Shown here in pieces: positions 1-8,276 of a DNA stretch of 57,407 bases (its first letter is position 1; each line of letters begins with the position of its first letter). The stretch is from Chthonomonadaceae bacterium (lineage in GTDB: Bacteria; Armatimonadota; Chthonomonadetes; Chthonomonadales; Chthonomonadaceae). Location of the stretch: assembly GCA_027459665.1 (NCBI GenBank), contig DAIDHN010000025.1, forward strand, positions 1-57,407. Direction: 5' to 3'. The translations under genes and the position numbers were made by a program. The notes under the pieces are model-generated. The model saw nothing but the letters and a program-made list of their open reading frames with translations. It was not told the DNA's origin and did no database searches.

Positions 1-85
1 CAAGACTTTTTTTTCAGCGGCTGTGCAGCAGGGAGGAAGAAGGGTGGGCACCCCTTTGGGCAGCATACTTCACCCGGCCCTTTGC

Positions 86-393
86 CACGGGGTTGAAACC
101 CCGTGCTGACAGGCAAAAGTCCACTGTCATGGACTAAATGCACGATGCACCACGTTGCTCAGCAAGCCCACAGCCGCCAGCGCGTGATGCCACCTCACCC
201 CGGCCTTACGGCGCTGAAAGAGGGGCGCGGAGGGCTGGTGCAGCCTGGCAGCATAACTCTGCAGCCCTCGCAGAGGGCTTGGCGTGTTCAGAACGGGGTT
301 TCAACCCCGTGCAACAGTAGGTCAAGGAGGTGAGGTTGAACAGTGAGCAGCAGGGCATGGCGTGTTAGAACGCGGGTCTCCAACCTGCAGTAG
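86..393. repeat. Palindromic REP-like repeats
   Basis: Two near-identical palindromes are visible: positions 86-105 (CACGGGGTT, GA, AACCCCGTG) and 293-310 (ACGGGGTT, TC, AACCCCGT). A third, degraded copy lies at about 359-393. It shares the lead-in GGCGTGTT and the AGAAC...CAGTAG frame with the copy at 281-319. The whole 1-423 stretch has no credible gene. These are dispersed extragenic palindromes. Their wider distribution in the genome cannot be judged from this window. Confidence 0.6.
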
Positions 394-429
394 AGCTGCT
401 GCGGGAACCCCGCGGGGGCATTTGTGGGG

Positions 430-435
430 TATGAT
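430..435 (+). promoter_or_regulatory. -10 box (TATGAT), probably leaderless mRNA
   Basis: TATGAT at 430-435 is followed by exactly six bases and then ATG at 442. The expected transcription start therefore falls on the start codon. There is no good Shine-Dalgarno sequence. The same geometry is seen at 18185-18197. Confidence 0.45.
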
Positions 436-441
436 ATAGTT

Positions 442-1152
442 ATGAGCAATCTGGAAACACCGCAGCCGCCGGGAAAAACCTCTGCAGTCGCCTCTGCACC
501 CCGCCGCAAATGGCCCCGCCGTCTTGCCTGGTCTGGCGGCATATTCGCCGCATTGGTGTTTTTGCTCTGGTACATCGGCGTGCTGGGCGGCAATGTGCGG
601 TGCGTTGCACCCGGTTTGATGTACAGAAGCGCGCAGCTTACGGGCAACAACTATACCGCAGATACTGCGCGATGGCTGGGGCATGGCTTTCGGCAAACGC
701 TGCGCAAGTACCATATACGTACAGTCATCAACCTGCGCGGCGGCAATATGAGCAACGATTACTACCGTGATGAGGTAGATGAAACCCGTGCAATGGGTGA
801 TGTGCATGTAGACATCCCCATGAGTGCGCGCCACCTGCCTCCGCCCGATGAACTGAAAAAGCTCATTCATACCTTCGACCGTGACCCATACCCCATGATT
901 TTTCACTGTCAGGGTGGGTCAGACCGCTCCGGACTGGTAGGCGCCCTCTATCTGGCGATCTGCCGAAACGTTCCGCTGGAACAGGCGGAAGAGAGTCAGC
1001 TCACCATGCGCTACGGACATTTTGGGTTTACCTCAACCGGAGCCATGAATCAATTCTTCGATTTGTACCGCAAAAACTCGCAGGGGCTGGGTTTGCGCCA
1101 GTGGATACTGCTGCGCTATCCCGCCCTGTATGCGAAGATAAAGAATCCGTAA
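442..1152 (+). CDS. Membrane-anchored dual-specificity/tyrosine phosphatase-like protein
   Basis: A 236-residue protein. A basic N-terminus is followed by one hydrophobic segment at roughly residues 28-50, giving a single membrane anchor. The rest resembles cysteine-dependent protein phosphatases of the DSP/PTP superfamily. The P-loop HCQGGSDRSG is present, with the catalytic Cys near residue 156 and the Arg near 162 (C-x5-R). An upstream segment reads TVINLRGG, typical of the family's strand before the loop, and a candidate general acid lies in the DIPMSAR region. Substrates may be phosphotyrosine/serine or phosphoinositides; the sequence does not decide. An in-frame GTG at 424 is an alternative start, but 442 is preferred because of the -10 box directly upstream. 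The propeller/phosphoesterase gene follows 57 bp downstream in the same direction and may be co-transcribed. Confidence 0.8.
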   Translation: MSNLETPQPPGKTSAVASAPRRKWPRRLAWSGGIFAALVFLLWYIGVLGGNVRCVAPGLMYRSAQLTGNNYTADTARWLGHGFRQTLRKYHIRTVINLRGGNMSNDYYRDEVDETRAMGDVHVDIPMSARHLPPPDELKKLIHTFDRDPYPMIFHCQGGSDRSGLVGALYLAICRNVPLEQAEESQLTMRYGHFGFTSTGAMNQFFDLYRKNSQGLGLRQWILLRYPALYAKIKNP

Positions 1153-1209
1153 CTAATCGTCGCCCGGCAATGCGAATCTGTGGCCTTGCGCCACCAGCGG
1201 AGTATCGCA

Positions 1210-3789
1210 ATGAAAACTCTACGACACAGAGCCTCCCTGTTTCTGCTGCTTGCATCGTGCAGCATGCCTGCAGCAGCGCAAAACACCCGTCCCTCCCTGC
1301 TGCCCACCGGAGAGCGCATCTCTCCGCATGGCGCAGAACTGCCTGCAGGCAGCTTTCCGGTAAACATTGCGCTTAGCCCTGGCGGGAAATGGGCGGTAGT
1401 GACAGACACAGGCTTCAGGCAGATTCTTACCGTCATCAGTACCCGAACCGGCAGAACCGTCAGCCGGGTGGGGGCGAATGCCGACAAAACAAACCGGCTC
1501 AACCTCTACTACGGGCTGGCTTTCGCTCCCTACACAAACCCGCTCACCAATGCCCGCACACTCTATGTATCCTGCGGTTCGCTCGACAAAATAGAGCTGT
1601 ACACCCTCAGCAGCATGGGAAGACTGACCGATACAGGCAAATTTCTGGCCGATCCATCGGCAAATCCTGAAGCGGCGCGCTCTGCGCAGCCCAACTTTGT
1701 GGCTGGTATTGCGCTGAGTCGCAACGGGCGCTACCTGTATGCCGCCAACAATGAAAGCAGTGTATACACCCATTTCAAGGGATCGGTTTCTGTTCTCAGT
1801 GTGCGCAGCCGCAAGGTGGTGGCGAAAGTAATTACCCCAGGGTTTCCCTATGCTGTAACGGCTGTGACCGCCGGGCCGGAATCGAATCGAAAAGTATACG
1901 TAGCTAGCGAACAGTACGGGGTTGTTTCAGACATCAGCGTGGCCAGCCCCGCACGGGCGCATCTGGTGCGAAACATCCATACGGGCGACCACCCTGCAGC
2001 GCTGTTGCTCAACCGCAGGCAAACCCTGCTCTATGTGGCAAACGCCTCGTCCGACAGCATCAGCGTAATCAGCGTGCGCACCGACAGGGTACTGCACACC
2101 TATTCTCTGCGAGGTAAAAGCGGTTTGCCGGGAGTAACGCCCCTTGGTCTTGCGCTGAACCCTGCCGGCACGCGTCTCTATGCAGCCCTCGCCGATAAAA
2201 ATGCCGTGGCAGTGATGAAAACCGCAGGAGACAGGCTGATACTGCAGGGGTATGTGCCCGCCGGCTGGTATCCCGATGCGGTTGCTGCGCCTGCGGGCAG
2301 GCTGATGGTGGCCAACGCAAAAGGCGCTGCAGCACACAACCCCAATGGCAAAAAAGTCGGTCCCGATGGAAGATGGGGCCAGTATATTCTCAACATTTTG
2401 CAGGGCGCAGTACAGGTAATGCCCGTACCGAAAAACCGCCAGCTTGCCCGGCTTACCGCACAGGTAAACCGCAACAACCGCAGCATGGCCATGCGTGCGC
2501 TTCCGGCAGCCGGAATCAAGCATGTAATCTACATTATCAAGGAAAACCGTACCTACGATCAGGTGCTGGGAGACATGCCGGAAGGAAACGGAGACCCGGC
2601 GCTCTGTCTGTTTGGCCGCAAGGTAACGCCGAATCTGCACGCCCTGGCAAAACGCTTTGTATTGCTGGACAACTTTTACTGCAGTGGCGAGGTATCGCCG
2701 GATGGCTGGAACTGGTCTACTGCCGGCATGGCCAACGAGTACACCGAGCGCAATGTTCCATACAATTACAGTGGAAGAGGTCGATCTTACGATTTTGAGG
2801 GGGAGACTAACGGCGCGCCCGATCGTCGCATGGGCATGCCTGATGTAGCCATGCCTCCCGGCTCCTATTTGTGGGATGATGCTGCCCGCAGCGGTATCAG
2901 CTATCGCAATTACGGCTTTTTTGTGAGCTTTGGCAATGCAGTCAATCCGCTCACCGGTAAAACCGTGCTGGCGGGCAATCAGCCTGTAGAACCTGCGCTG
3001 GCGGGGCACACCGATGTAAACTTCCGCCGCTTCGCCCTGAACTATGCCGACAGCAGCGCATATCAGATTTACCACTGCGCTTCGCCCAAGCAGGTACTCA
3101 GTTTCGGTGCAGACAATGCCGGCTGCCGCATGCAGGAATGGCTGCGCGAGTTTCACAATTATGTGAAGCATCACGACCTGCCTGCACTCGAAATGGTGCG
3201 CCTCATGCGCGACCATACATCGGGCACAGAGCCAGGGCTTTCCACGCCTGTAGCTATGGTGGCCGACAACGATTATGCGGTAGGCACGCTGGTACAGGCA
3301 GTGAGCAGAAGCCCCTACTGGAAATCGACCCTTATTTGCGTGCTGGAAGATGATGCCCAGGATGGGTACGACCATGTAGACTGCCATCGCTCTACGGCGT
3401 ACCTGATCAGCCCCTGGATTCGTAAGAACAGCGTAGACCACCACTTCTACAACACAGACAGCATGCTGCATACCATTGAGGCAGTGCTGCATCTGCGCCC
3501 CATGTGCCGCTACGATGCCCACGCCCCCCTGATACAAGATTTCAGCAGAACGCCTGCCAACAGTGCCCCCTACAGGGCAGTGCCGGCATCGCGCAGCATT
3601 ATTGCCCAGGTGAATACGCCTGCCTCGTATGGTGCGAAAGTGAGCAGTACGCTCAACTTCAGCCATGCCGATATGGCGCCGCCGCAGGTGCTGAATGCTA
3701 TTATCTGGCATTCGGTGAAAGGGGCAAATGTACCGGTTCCTCAGGTAATGCATACACTCTCTCTGGCGAAACGAACCGGAGACCGCTGA
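1210..3789 (+). CDS. Secreted YVTN beta-propeller / phosphoesterase fusion
   Basis: An 859-residue exported protein. The start at 1210 gives a clear signal peptide (basic MKTLRHR, hydrophobic core, SMPAAAQ cleavage area) with a GCGGAG ribosome site; the upstream in-frame start at 1180 would spoil the signal. Residues about 40-400 hold repeated beta-propeller blades of the YVTN/lactonase type (for example LYVANASSDSISVISV and RLYAALADKNAVAVM). From about residue 437 a phosphoesterase (PF04185-like, alkaline phosphatase superfamily) domain begins with HVIYIIKENRTYDQVLGD and continues through YCSGEVSPDGWNWSTAGM and VLEDDAQDGYDHVDCHRS. Such fusions are known in Acidobacteria, Planctomycetes and relatives, but the substrate is unknown. 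The long open frame on the opposite strand here is a codon-phase shadow. Confidence 0.88.
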   Translation: MKTLRHRASLFLLLASCSMPAAAQNTRPSLLPTGERISPHGAELPAGSFPVNIALSPGGKWAVVTDTGFRQILTVISTRTGRTVSRVGANADKTNRLNLYYGLAFAPYTNPLTNARTLYVSCGSLDKIELYTLSSMGRLTDTGKFLADPSANPEAARSAQPNFVAGIALSRNGRYLYAANNESSVYTHFKGSVSVLSVRSRKVVAKVITPGFPYAVTAVTAGPESNRKVYVASEQYGVVSDISVASPARAHLVRNIHTGDHPAALLLNRRQTLLYVANASSDSISVISVRTDRVLHTYSLRGKSGLPGVTPLGLALNPAGTRLYAALADKNAVAVMKTAGDRLILQGYVPAGWYPDAVAAPAGRLMVANAKGAAAHNPNGKKVGPDGRWGQYILNILQGAVQVMPVPKNRQLARLTAQVNRNNRSMAMRALPAAGIKHVIYIIKENRTYDQVLGDMPEGNGDPALCLFGRKVTPNLHALAKRFVLLDNFYCSGEVSPDGWNWSTAGMANEYTERNVPYNYSGRGRSYDFEGETNGAPDRRMGMPDVAMPPGSYLWDDAARSGISYRNYGFFVSFGNAVNPLTGKTVLAGNQPVEPALAGHTDVNFRRFALNYADSSAYQIYHCASPKQVLSFGADNAGCRMQEWLREFHNYVKHHDLPALEMVRLMRDHTSGTEPGLSTPVAMVADNDYAVGTLVQAVSRSPYWKSTLICVLEDDAQDGYDHVDCHRSTAYLISPWIRKNSVDHHFYNTDSMLHTIEAVLHLRPMCRYDAHAPLIQDFSRTPANSAPYRAVPASRSIIAQVNTPASYGAKVSSTLNFSHADMAPPQVLNAIIWHSVKGANVPVPQVMHTLSLAKRTGDR

Positions 3790-3955
3790 GAAATGAACTA
3801 TTGCAGGAGTCAGTACCGTCGTGATAATCAATACACACAGTTTTGGCTCCTGCACTATGAACCTTTTTCCACTGGCAAACAACAAAAAATGTGCCGAAAT
3901 GTTCTTTGTGAAGAGCAGACGGACAACAATATTTTGCAGGAAAGTTCAGAAGGTG

Positions 3956-3984
3956 TTGACAGAAGAGAGCAAACCTGTTACAAT
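3956..3984 (+). promoter_or_regulatory. Sigma-70-type promoter of the pilus operon
   Basis: TTGACA at 3956-3961, a 17-base spacer and TACAAT at 3979-3984. This is one mismatch from full consensus. The predicted start is near 3991, giving a leader of about 150 nt before pilM at 4141. Elsewhere in 3790-4140 only short unconvincing open frames are seen. Confidence 0.75.
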
Positions 3985-3990
3985 GCACTG

Positions 3991-4140
3991 CGACGGGCGG
4001 GAAACCTTCGGTATGCCCGTTGAAGTCTCGGTTCCGTTGCGAAACGGTGTGCCTCTCTCCACATGCATCGGAAACAAATACACCAAATCTCCGGGATTCT
4101 TCTGTTATAAGTAACAGGTCCCGCCTCGAGGTCAAAAAGC
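3991..4140 (+). promoter_or_regulatory. Structured 5' leader of the pilus operon
   Basis: Two hairpins occur right after the predicted transcription start. The first has stem ACGGGC (3993-3998) with GCCCGT (4015-4020). The second has stem CCGTT (4034-4038), a GCGA tetraloop of the GNRA type, and AACGG (4043-4047). The leader was compared by eye with the cyclic-di-GMP-I consensus and does not match it. It could be a regulatory RNA or simply a stabilising leader. Confidence 0.4.
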
Positions 4141-5604
4141 ATGGCAGGTTCTTACGTTGGGCTGGATATTGGCTCCAACCTCATCAAAGTGCTGGAAGCG
4201 CGCGGCGGCAACGGCCGGTTGGAAGTCACCGCCCTGGGTGTGGAAAACACACCGCGGGAAGCCTTTGACAACGGAGTGATTCTGGATGCGAAACTGCTTG
4301 GCCAAACTGTGAAGCAGCTGATGAAAAAAGCAGGGATAAGCAGCAGCCAGACGGTGAGCGCTGCCGCCAGCACGGCCTCTGTGGTAGTGCGAGTGGTGGA
4401 TATGCCTCCCGTAAATGATAGTGAACTGGCAGAGCAGATTCGCTGGGAAACAGAACGACAAGTGCCATTTCCGATGTCGGACGTGGTGATGGACTATCAG
4501 AAAATTGAGCGCCCCGAAGGGGATGGAGGCGGACAAAATATCGAAGTGCTTCTGGCTGTAGCTCAGCAGGAGTTTATCGATCAGCATGTGGAAGTGTTGC
4601 AGGCCGCCGGACTCAAGCCCAAGTACATCGATGTAGTTCCGCTTGCTGCAGGGCGCGCCCTGCTGGATATTGGCCCTGAATCATCGCAGCCCGCTGGTCA
4701 TACCGTGGTGGTGGTGAATATCGGAGCCGCCAGCACAGAAATAGGAATTTTTAGAGACAAGCTGATTGCCTATCCGCGCAGCGTAGCGATGGGGGGCGAA
4801 AATATGACCCGCGCCATCGCAGATGCCATGCAGGTAGATATGGAAACCGCGGAAAAGTACAAGTGCGATCTGGGCGAAGTAATGTTTGACCAGGCCGCAA
4901 TGCACACCAGCGGCGATCAGGCTGGATTTGCCGATTTTAGCAGCGGCGGGTTCATGGATTTTGGCAGCTCGCCTTCCGGTCCGACATCACCTTCGGGATC
5001 AACCTCGCCCTCTGGCCCAATGTCTGGCCCAATGGGAACGCCCTCAGGCAGAATGCCATTCGATTTCTCCAACCCAACACCCCCAGGCTCCGCTGAAACG
5101 CCCGAAACGCCGCCTGCAACGCCTTTCGACTTTTCCGCAGGGGGCAGTCAGGAGACTCCACCGGCAGATACACAGGAGGCCGCTCTTCCTGCCCACTCTG
5201 AAGGCGCACAAAACCTGCCAGTGCATGTTCCCCAGCCTGCCGATGCCCAGAATGAACAGTTGCGAGTTCAGGTGTTCAATGCAATCGCACCCATGGTCTC
5301 TGAGCTGCTGCAGGAAATTCGCCGCTCTGTGGAATACTACCGATCTCGTATTGGAGATGCTCCTGTGCATGAGATGCTTCTGATAGGGGGCGGCTCAAAA
5401 TTGAAGCGCCTCGACGAATTCATACAGGCTGAAATGGGCATCCCCACCCGCATCGCCAACCCATTGCAGAATGTGCAGGTTAGCTCAAAAAACTATTCTC
5501 ACGATTACCTGATGGAAATTGCTCCCCTTTTTCCGGTGAGCCTGGGGCTGGCAGCCTACGACCTGATTGGCGCACCTGCCGCCGCACGCAAACGCAAAAA
5601 ATAG
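4141..5604 (+). CDS. pilM: Type IV pilus assembly protein PilM
   Basis: Actin-like cytoplasmic ATPase of the type IV pilus alignment complex, which binds the N-terminus of PilN. The N-terminal phosphate-1 motif is GLDIGSNLIKVLE. The second phosphate region is VVVVNIGAASTEIGIF, and the C-terminal adenosine region contains LLIGGGSKLKRL. Family members are about 350 residues; this one has 487. The excess is a Pro/Ser/Gly-rich insertion at roughly residues 260-370 (repeats such as SPSGPTSPSG). It lies in the second half of the ATPase fold, before the helix starting near VQVFNAIAPMVSELL. The start at 4141 is preceded by GAGGT. First gene of the operon behind the promoter at 3956; pilN follows 40 bp later. 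Confidence 0.93.
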   Translation: MAGSYVGLDIGSNLIKVLEARGGNGRLEVTALGVENTPREAFDNGVILDAKLLGQTVKQLMKKAGISSSQTVSAAASTASVVVRVVDMPPVNDSELAEQIRWETERQVPFPMSDVVMDYQKIERPEGDGGGQNIEVLLAVAQQEFIDQHVEVLQAAGLKPKYIDVVPLAAGRALLDIGPESSQPAGHTVVVVNIGAASTEIGIFRDKLIAYPRSVAMGGENMTRAIADAMQVDMETAEKYKCDLGEVMFDQAAMHTSGDQAGFADFSSGGFMDFGSSPSGPTSPSGSTSPSGPMSGPMGTPSGRMPFDFSNPTPPGSAETPETPPATPFDFSAGGSQETPPADTQEAALPAHSEGAQNLPVHVPQPADAQNEQLRVQVFNAIAPMVSELLQEIRRSVEYYRSRIGDAPVHEMLLIGGGSKLKRLDEFIQAEMGIPTRIANPLQNVQVSSKNYSHDYLMEIAPLFPVSLGLAAYDLIGAPAAARKRKK

Positions 5605-5644
5605 TTCACACCCAGAGCACCTTGCTCTGCAGGAGAGAAATCCG

Positions 5645-6598
5645 ATGCTTCGCATCAACCTGTTACCGCAACACATCAATGTTGGAAAAATAAAACTGAT
5701 GCACATGGCGCTCGCCGCTGTGCTTTTCTCAGTGCTGCTGATTGGGCTTCTGTTCTGGGGCTTCACGGCGCAGGGAATGCTGGCTGTCGCAAAACAGAGG
5801 CTGGACACCGCAAACCAGTACCAGCAGCAGTATACTGCCATAGACACGCAGATTGGCGACGTGAAGACAAAAGTTTCGAAGATCAAGGCAAGGCAGGATT
5901 TTGTTGCTTCAGCACAATCAAACAATACTGCCTGGCCGCAGGCTATTGCTGCAGTAGGCGCTTCTGTACCGCCCTTTATTCTTCTGAACAGCCTGCAGTT
6001 TGCCCAGGCCGATCCTCATGAAGTGAACCTGACAGGCTTTTCTCAGAGCGAAATGAACCTCGCCCGCTGGTGGCTGCAGCTGCGCAACGATACTTCCCGC
6101 TACACCAATGCTGTTATCAGCCTGCCTTCCCACCCATACTCGCCCGGAGGCGGTAATACTGCCGCTGCAGGCGGAGGGTTCGGAGGCATGATGGGCGGCT
6201 ACGGCAGGCCCGGTTTTGGCGGAGGGGGCAAAGGGCGCTTTGGTGCTATGGGGCCGCCTTCTATGGGAGGGCCGGGAGGCTATCCTGGCATGCCGGGTAT
6301 GGCCGGAGGATTTGGCGGAGGCGGGTTTGGGGCCAGAAACAGCAATACCGCTTCCGCTACACCCGACCAGGTAGCAGGTAAAACAGGCTTCGATTTTACA
6401 GCGACACTCATGCTGACAGACAAGCTTGCACCGCCAGCCGTGGCGCCAACCTGGCCGGCAGCATCTGCCTCCGGGGGAGCCGGGAGCGGATTTGCAGGCA
6501 TGGGCGGAATGGGGGGCGGTATGGGGGTGCCCCCCGGAATGCCGCCGGGAGCCATGGGCGGAATGCCCTCTACCATGGGTGCAAAGGGAGGAGACTAG
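5645..6598 (+). CDS. pilN: Type IV pilus assembly protein PilN
   Basis: A 317-residue inner-membrane protein. The start at 5645 is preceded by AGGAGAG. It begins MLRINLLPQ, the conserved PilN motif that docks into PilM. One transmembrane helix follows at about residues 20-45, then a coiled-coil-like stretch (QRLDTANQYQQQYTAIDTQI) and a small periplasmic ferredoxin-like region. The standard PilN is about 180-200 residues. Here the second half is expanded by Gly/Met/Pro-rich stretches (GGFGGMMGGYGRPGFGGGG and others) on both sides of a short conserved-looking strand, and ends in a GMGG-rich tail. Assigned from the N-terminal motif and operon position. Confidence 0.88.
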   Translation: MLRINLLPQHINVGKIKLMHMALAAVLFSVLLIGLLFWGFTAQGMLAVAKQRLDTANQYQQQYTAIDTQIGDVKTKVSKIKARQDFVASAQSNNTAWPQAIAAVGASVPPFILLNSLQFAQADPHEVNLTGFSQSEMNLARWWLQLRNDTSRYTNAVISLPSHPYSPGGGNTAAAGGGFGGMMGGYGRPGFGGGGKGRFGAMGPPSMGGPGGYPGMPGMAGGFGGGGFGARNSNTASATPDQVAGKTGFDFTATLMLTDKLAPPAVAPTWPAASASGGAGSGFAGMGGMGGGMGVPPGMPPGAMGGMPSTMGAKGGD

Positions 6599-6602
6599 CG
6601 TT

Positions 6603-7490
6603 ATGCTGAAAAAAATACCCTTGTGGGGAATCTGGGCTACCTTTGGCCTTGTATCGCTGATTGTTTCGCTTATCCTGATCTTTGCATGGGTAAAGCCAAC
6701 AATGGACAACGCAAGCGACACAAACAGCAGCGCTGCCGGCGTAGAACAGCAGGGAGGTACAGACACTGCAGTGATGCAGCATAAAACCGATCTGAAAAAC
6801 GCCGAGAAATCTGCAGAGGCAGCACGGCAAAACTGGGCAGTGAGTTCTGCAAGATACATGCCGCCGCTCCCCTTCAATTCGCACGATACCAACGCCGATC
6901 TGATCAATATCTACGAATTTCGCAATGTGTATGGCAAAGCGGGCTTTAAGGACATACCCACGGTGTGGGGCACCTGGATTACCAACTGGTACGATGCACA
7001 GCACAAAGAAGGCGTAGACCGTGCGGAAGGTACAGAGTTTCCTATCCCTGCCTTTCCTTCCGACCCCAACTATATCAGCACTGTGAAGTATCTGGCCTTC
7101 CCCAGCGATAATTCTCCCTGGACGGTTACAGTGAACTGTGCAAACTTTCGGGATGCAGTGGATCATCTGGAGCGATTCAATAAAATGACAGGACACGGTA
7201 TTCCTGTTATCAGCCATGTCTCTCTCAGCGGACACAGCCCGAACCTGCAGATGACCTATACCCTTCAGGTTTATGTGCTTCCTTCTCCTGGTCTCAAGCC
7301 GCCCCCGCCAGACAGCCGTCTGAGCGTAGGAACTGGCGGTGGAGGGGGTGCCATGGGTATGCCTGGCGGTATGGGTATGTACGGGGCGATGGGGCCGGGC
7401 GCTATGGGACCTCCAAGTATGATGGGTGGAGGCGGTCCGCGGGGGAAAGCTCCGCATGCCGGCGGCGGCGGAATGGGCGCTGCAAAATAA
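6603..7490 (+). CDS. pilO: PilO-like type IV pilus assembly protein
   Basis: A 295-residue protein with an N-terminal membrane helix (LWGIWATFGLVSLIVSLILI) and a periplasmic part. The predicted coiled-coil region (about residues 55-80) and the strand/helix pattern around NCANFRDAVDHLERFNKM fit PilO, the partner of PilN in the alignment complex. Sequence conservation is weak, so the name rests on position between pilN and a PilP-like lipoprotein and on topology. GGAGGAGA precedes the start at 6603, only 4 bp after the pilN stop. The C-terminal 50 residues or so are a Gly/Met/Pro-rich tail (for example GGAMGMPGGMGMYGAMG), foreign to typical PilO. Confidence 0.75.
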   Translation: MLKKIPLWGIWATFGLVSLIVSLILIFAWVKPTMDNASDTNSSAAGVEQQGGTDTAVMQHKTDLKNAEKSAEAARQNWAVSSARYMPPLPFNSHDTNADLINIYEFRNVYGKAGFKDIPTVWGTWITNWYDAQHKEGVDRAEGTEFPIPAFPSDPNYISTVKYLAFPSDNSPWTVTVNCANFRDAVDHLERFNKMTGHGIPVISHVSLSGHSPNLQMTYTLQVYVLPSPGLKPPPPDSRLSVGTGGGGGAMGMPGGMGMYGAMGPGAMGPPSMMGGGGPRGKAPHAGGGGMGAAK

Positions 7491-7512
7491 GAGCAGGGAG
7501 TTTTCTGAAACG

Positions 7513-8223
7513 ATGAAATACACAAACAGGGTGCGCATACAAAAAATATCGGCTCTTGCCTTGGCTTCCCTGGTGATTGCAGGGCTTGCAGGCTGCGGCG
7601 GAAACAGCGACAACAGCTCTTCCTCTTCCTCCAGCACCTCTTCCTCAAATGCCATGGGGCCAGGTTCCAGCATGGCTATGGGGCCGTCTATGGCAGGCTT
7701 TGGGGCCGGGGGCGGCACATCGGCCTCGGCAGGGGCTAGTGCTGGAACTCCTTCCAAGGTGACCCCCGAAAACCTTCATTACACCCAGGACCCATTTTAC
7801 GTAAGCTGGAAGCGAAAACCGCTGCCGCCTGACCCGTTTGAGGAAGTGCAGCCTCTGCAAGTAGCCAGCACCAATGCAGCAGCTCCACCTGCCAAGCCCA
7901 TCACAGTGAGACAAGTTCCCGATCGGCGCGTGGCAGGCATACTGAGCGGCCAGGGAGTATATGCTATTCTTGAACAAAATGGCACCAGTGAAATAGTAAA
8001 GCCCGGTGGCGTTACATCCGATGGCTATACAGTAGTGGATATTTCTCCTACTGGGGTGAAATTGCGAAAACGGGAAGGTAACATTATCCTTACCCAAAAC
8101 GTACCACTCACAGATCAGCAGACCTCCACCCAGGCAGCTGGTTTTGCACCCGGAGGTTTTGGCCCCGGTGCAGCAGCAGGGGGTGGAGTGACCGGTGGAA
8201 ACGGCGCCAACGGCGCACAGTAA
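7513..8223 (+). CDS. pilP: PilP-like pilus assembly lipoprotein
   Basis: A 236-residue lipoprotein. The lipobox LAGC is at about residues 25-28 after a hydrophobic signal, followed by a Ser-rich linker (DNSSSSSSSTSSS). The core includes KVTPENLHYTQDPFYVSW, VRQVPDRRVAGILSGQGVYA, then AILEQNGTSEIVKPG and YTVVDISPTGVKLRKREG. This is the small beta-barrel pattern of PilP, the lipoprotein that links PilN/PilO to the secretin PilQ. It is longer than usual and has Gly/Ala/Met-rich segments before and after the core. The start at 7513 follows a GAGCAGGGAG ribosome site. Confidence 0.75.
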   Translation: MKYTNRVRIQKISALALASLVIAGLAGCGGNSDNSSSSSSSTSSSNAMGPGSSMAMGPSMAGFGAGGGTSASAGASAGTPSKVTPENLHYTQDPFYVSWKRKPLPPDPFEEVQPLQVASTNAAAPPAKPITVRQVPDRRVAGILSGQGVYAILEQNGTSEIVKPGGVTSDGYTVVDISPTGVKLRKREGNIILTQNVPLTDQQTSTQAAGFAPGGFGPGAAAGGGVTGGNGANGAQ

Positions 8224-8276
8224 CAGACATCTACTGCAGCGCAAATCTGCAGACCTTGCTTTGAGAGGAGTTATAA

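Noticed and set aside
1927-3885. 652-residue open frame on the minus strand opposite the propeller/phosphoesterase gene
   Set aside because: It mirrors the codon phase of a clearly recognised plus-strand gene, has no ribosome site and reads as no known family. Long antisense shadows are expected in GC-rich coding DNA.
3991-4140. Cyclic-di-GMP riboswitch before pilM
   Set aside because: Two hairpins and a GNRA loop are suggestive, but the conserved core of the GEMM-I class was not found by eye. Kept only as a structured leader.
6570-7757. 395-residue minus-strand frame over the pilO and pilP genes
   Set aside because: Composition reflects the reverse complement of Gly-rich codons. The plus-strand genes are supported by motifs and ribosome sites.
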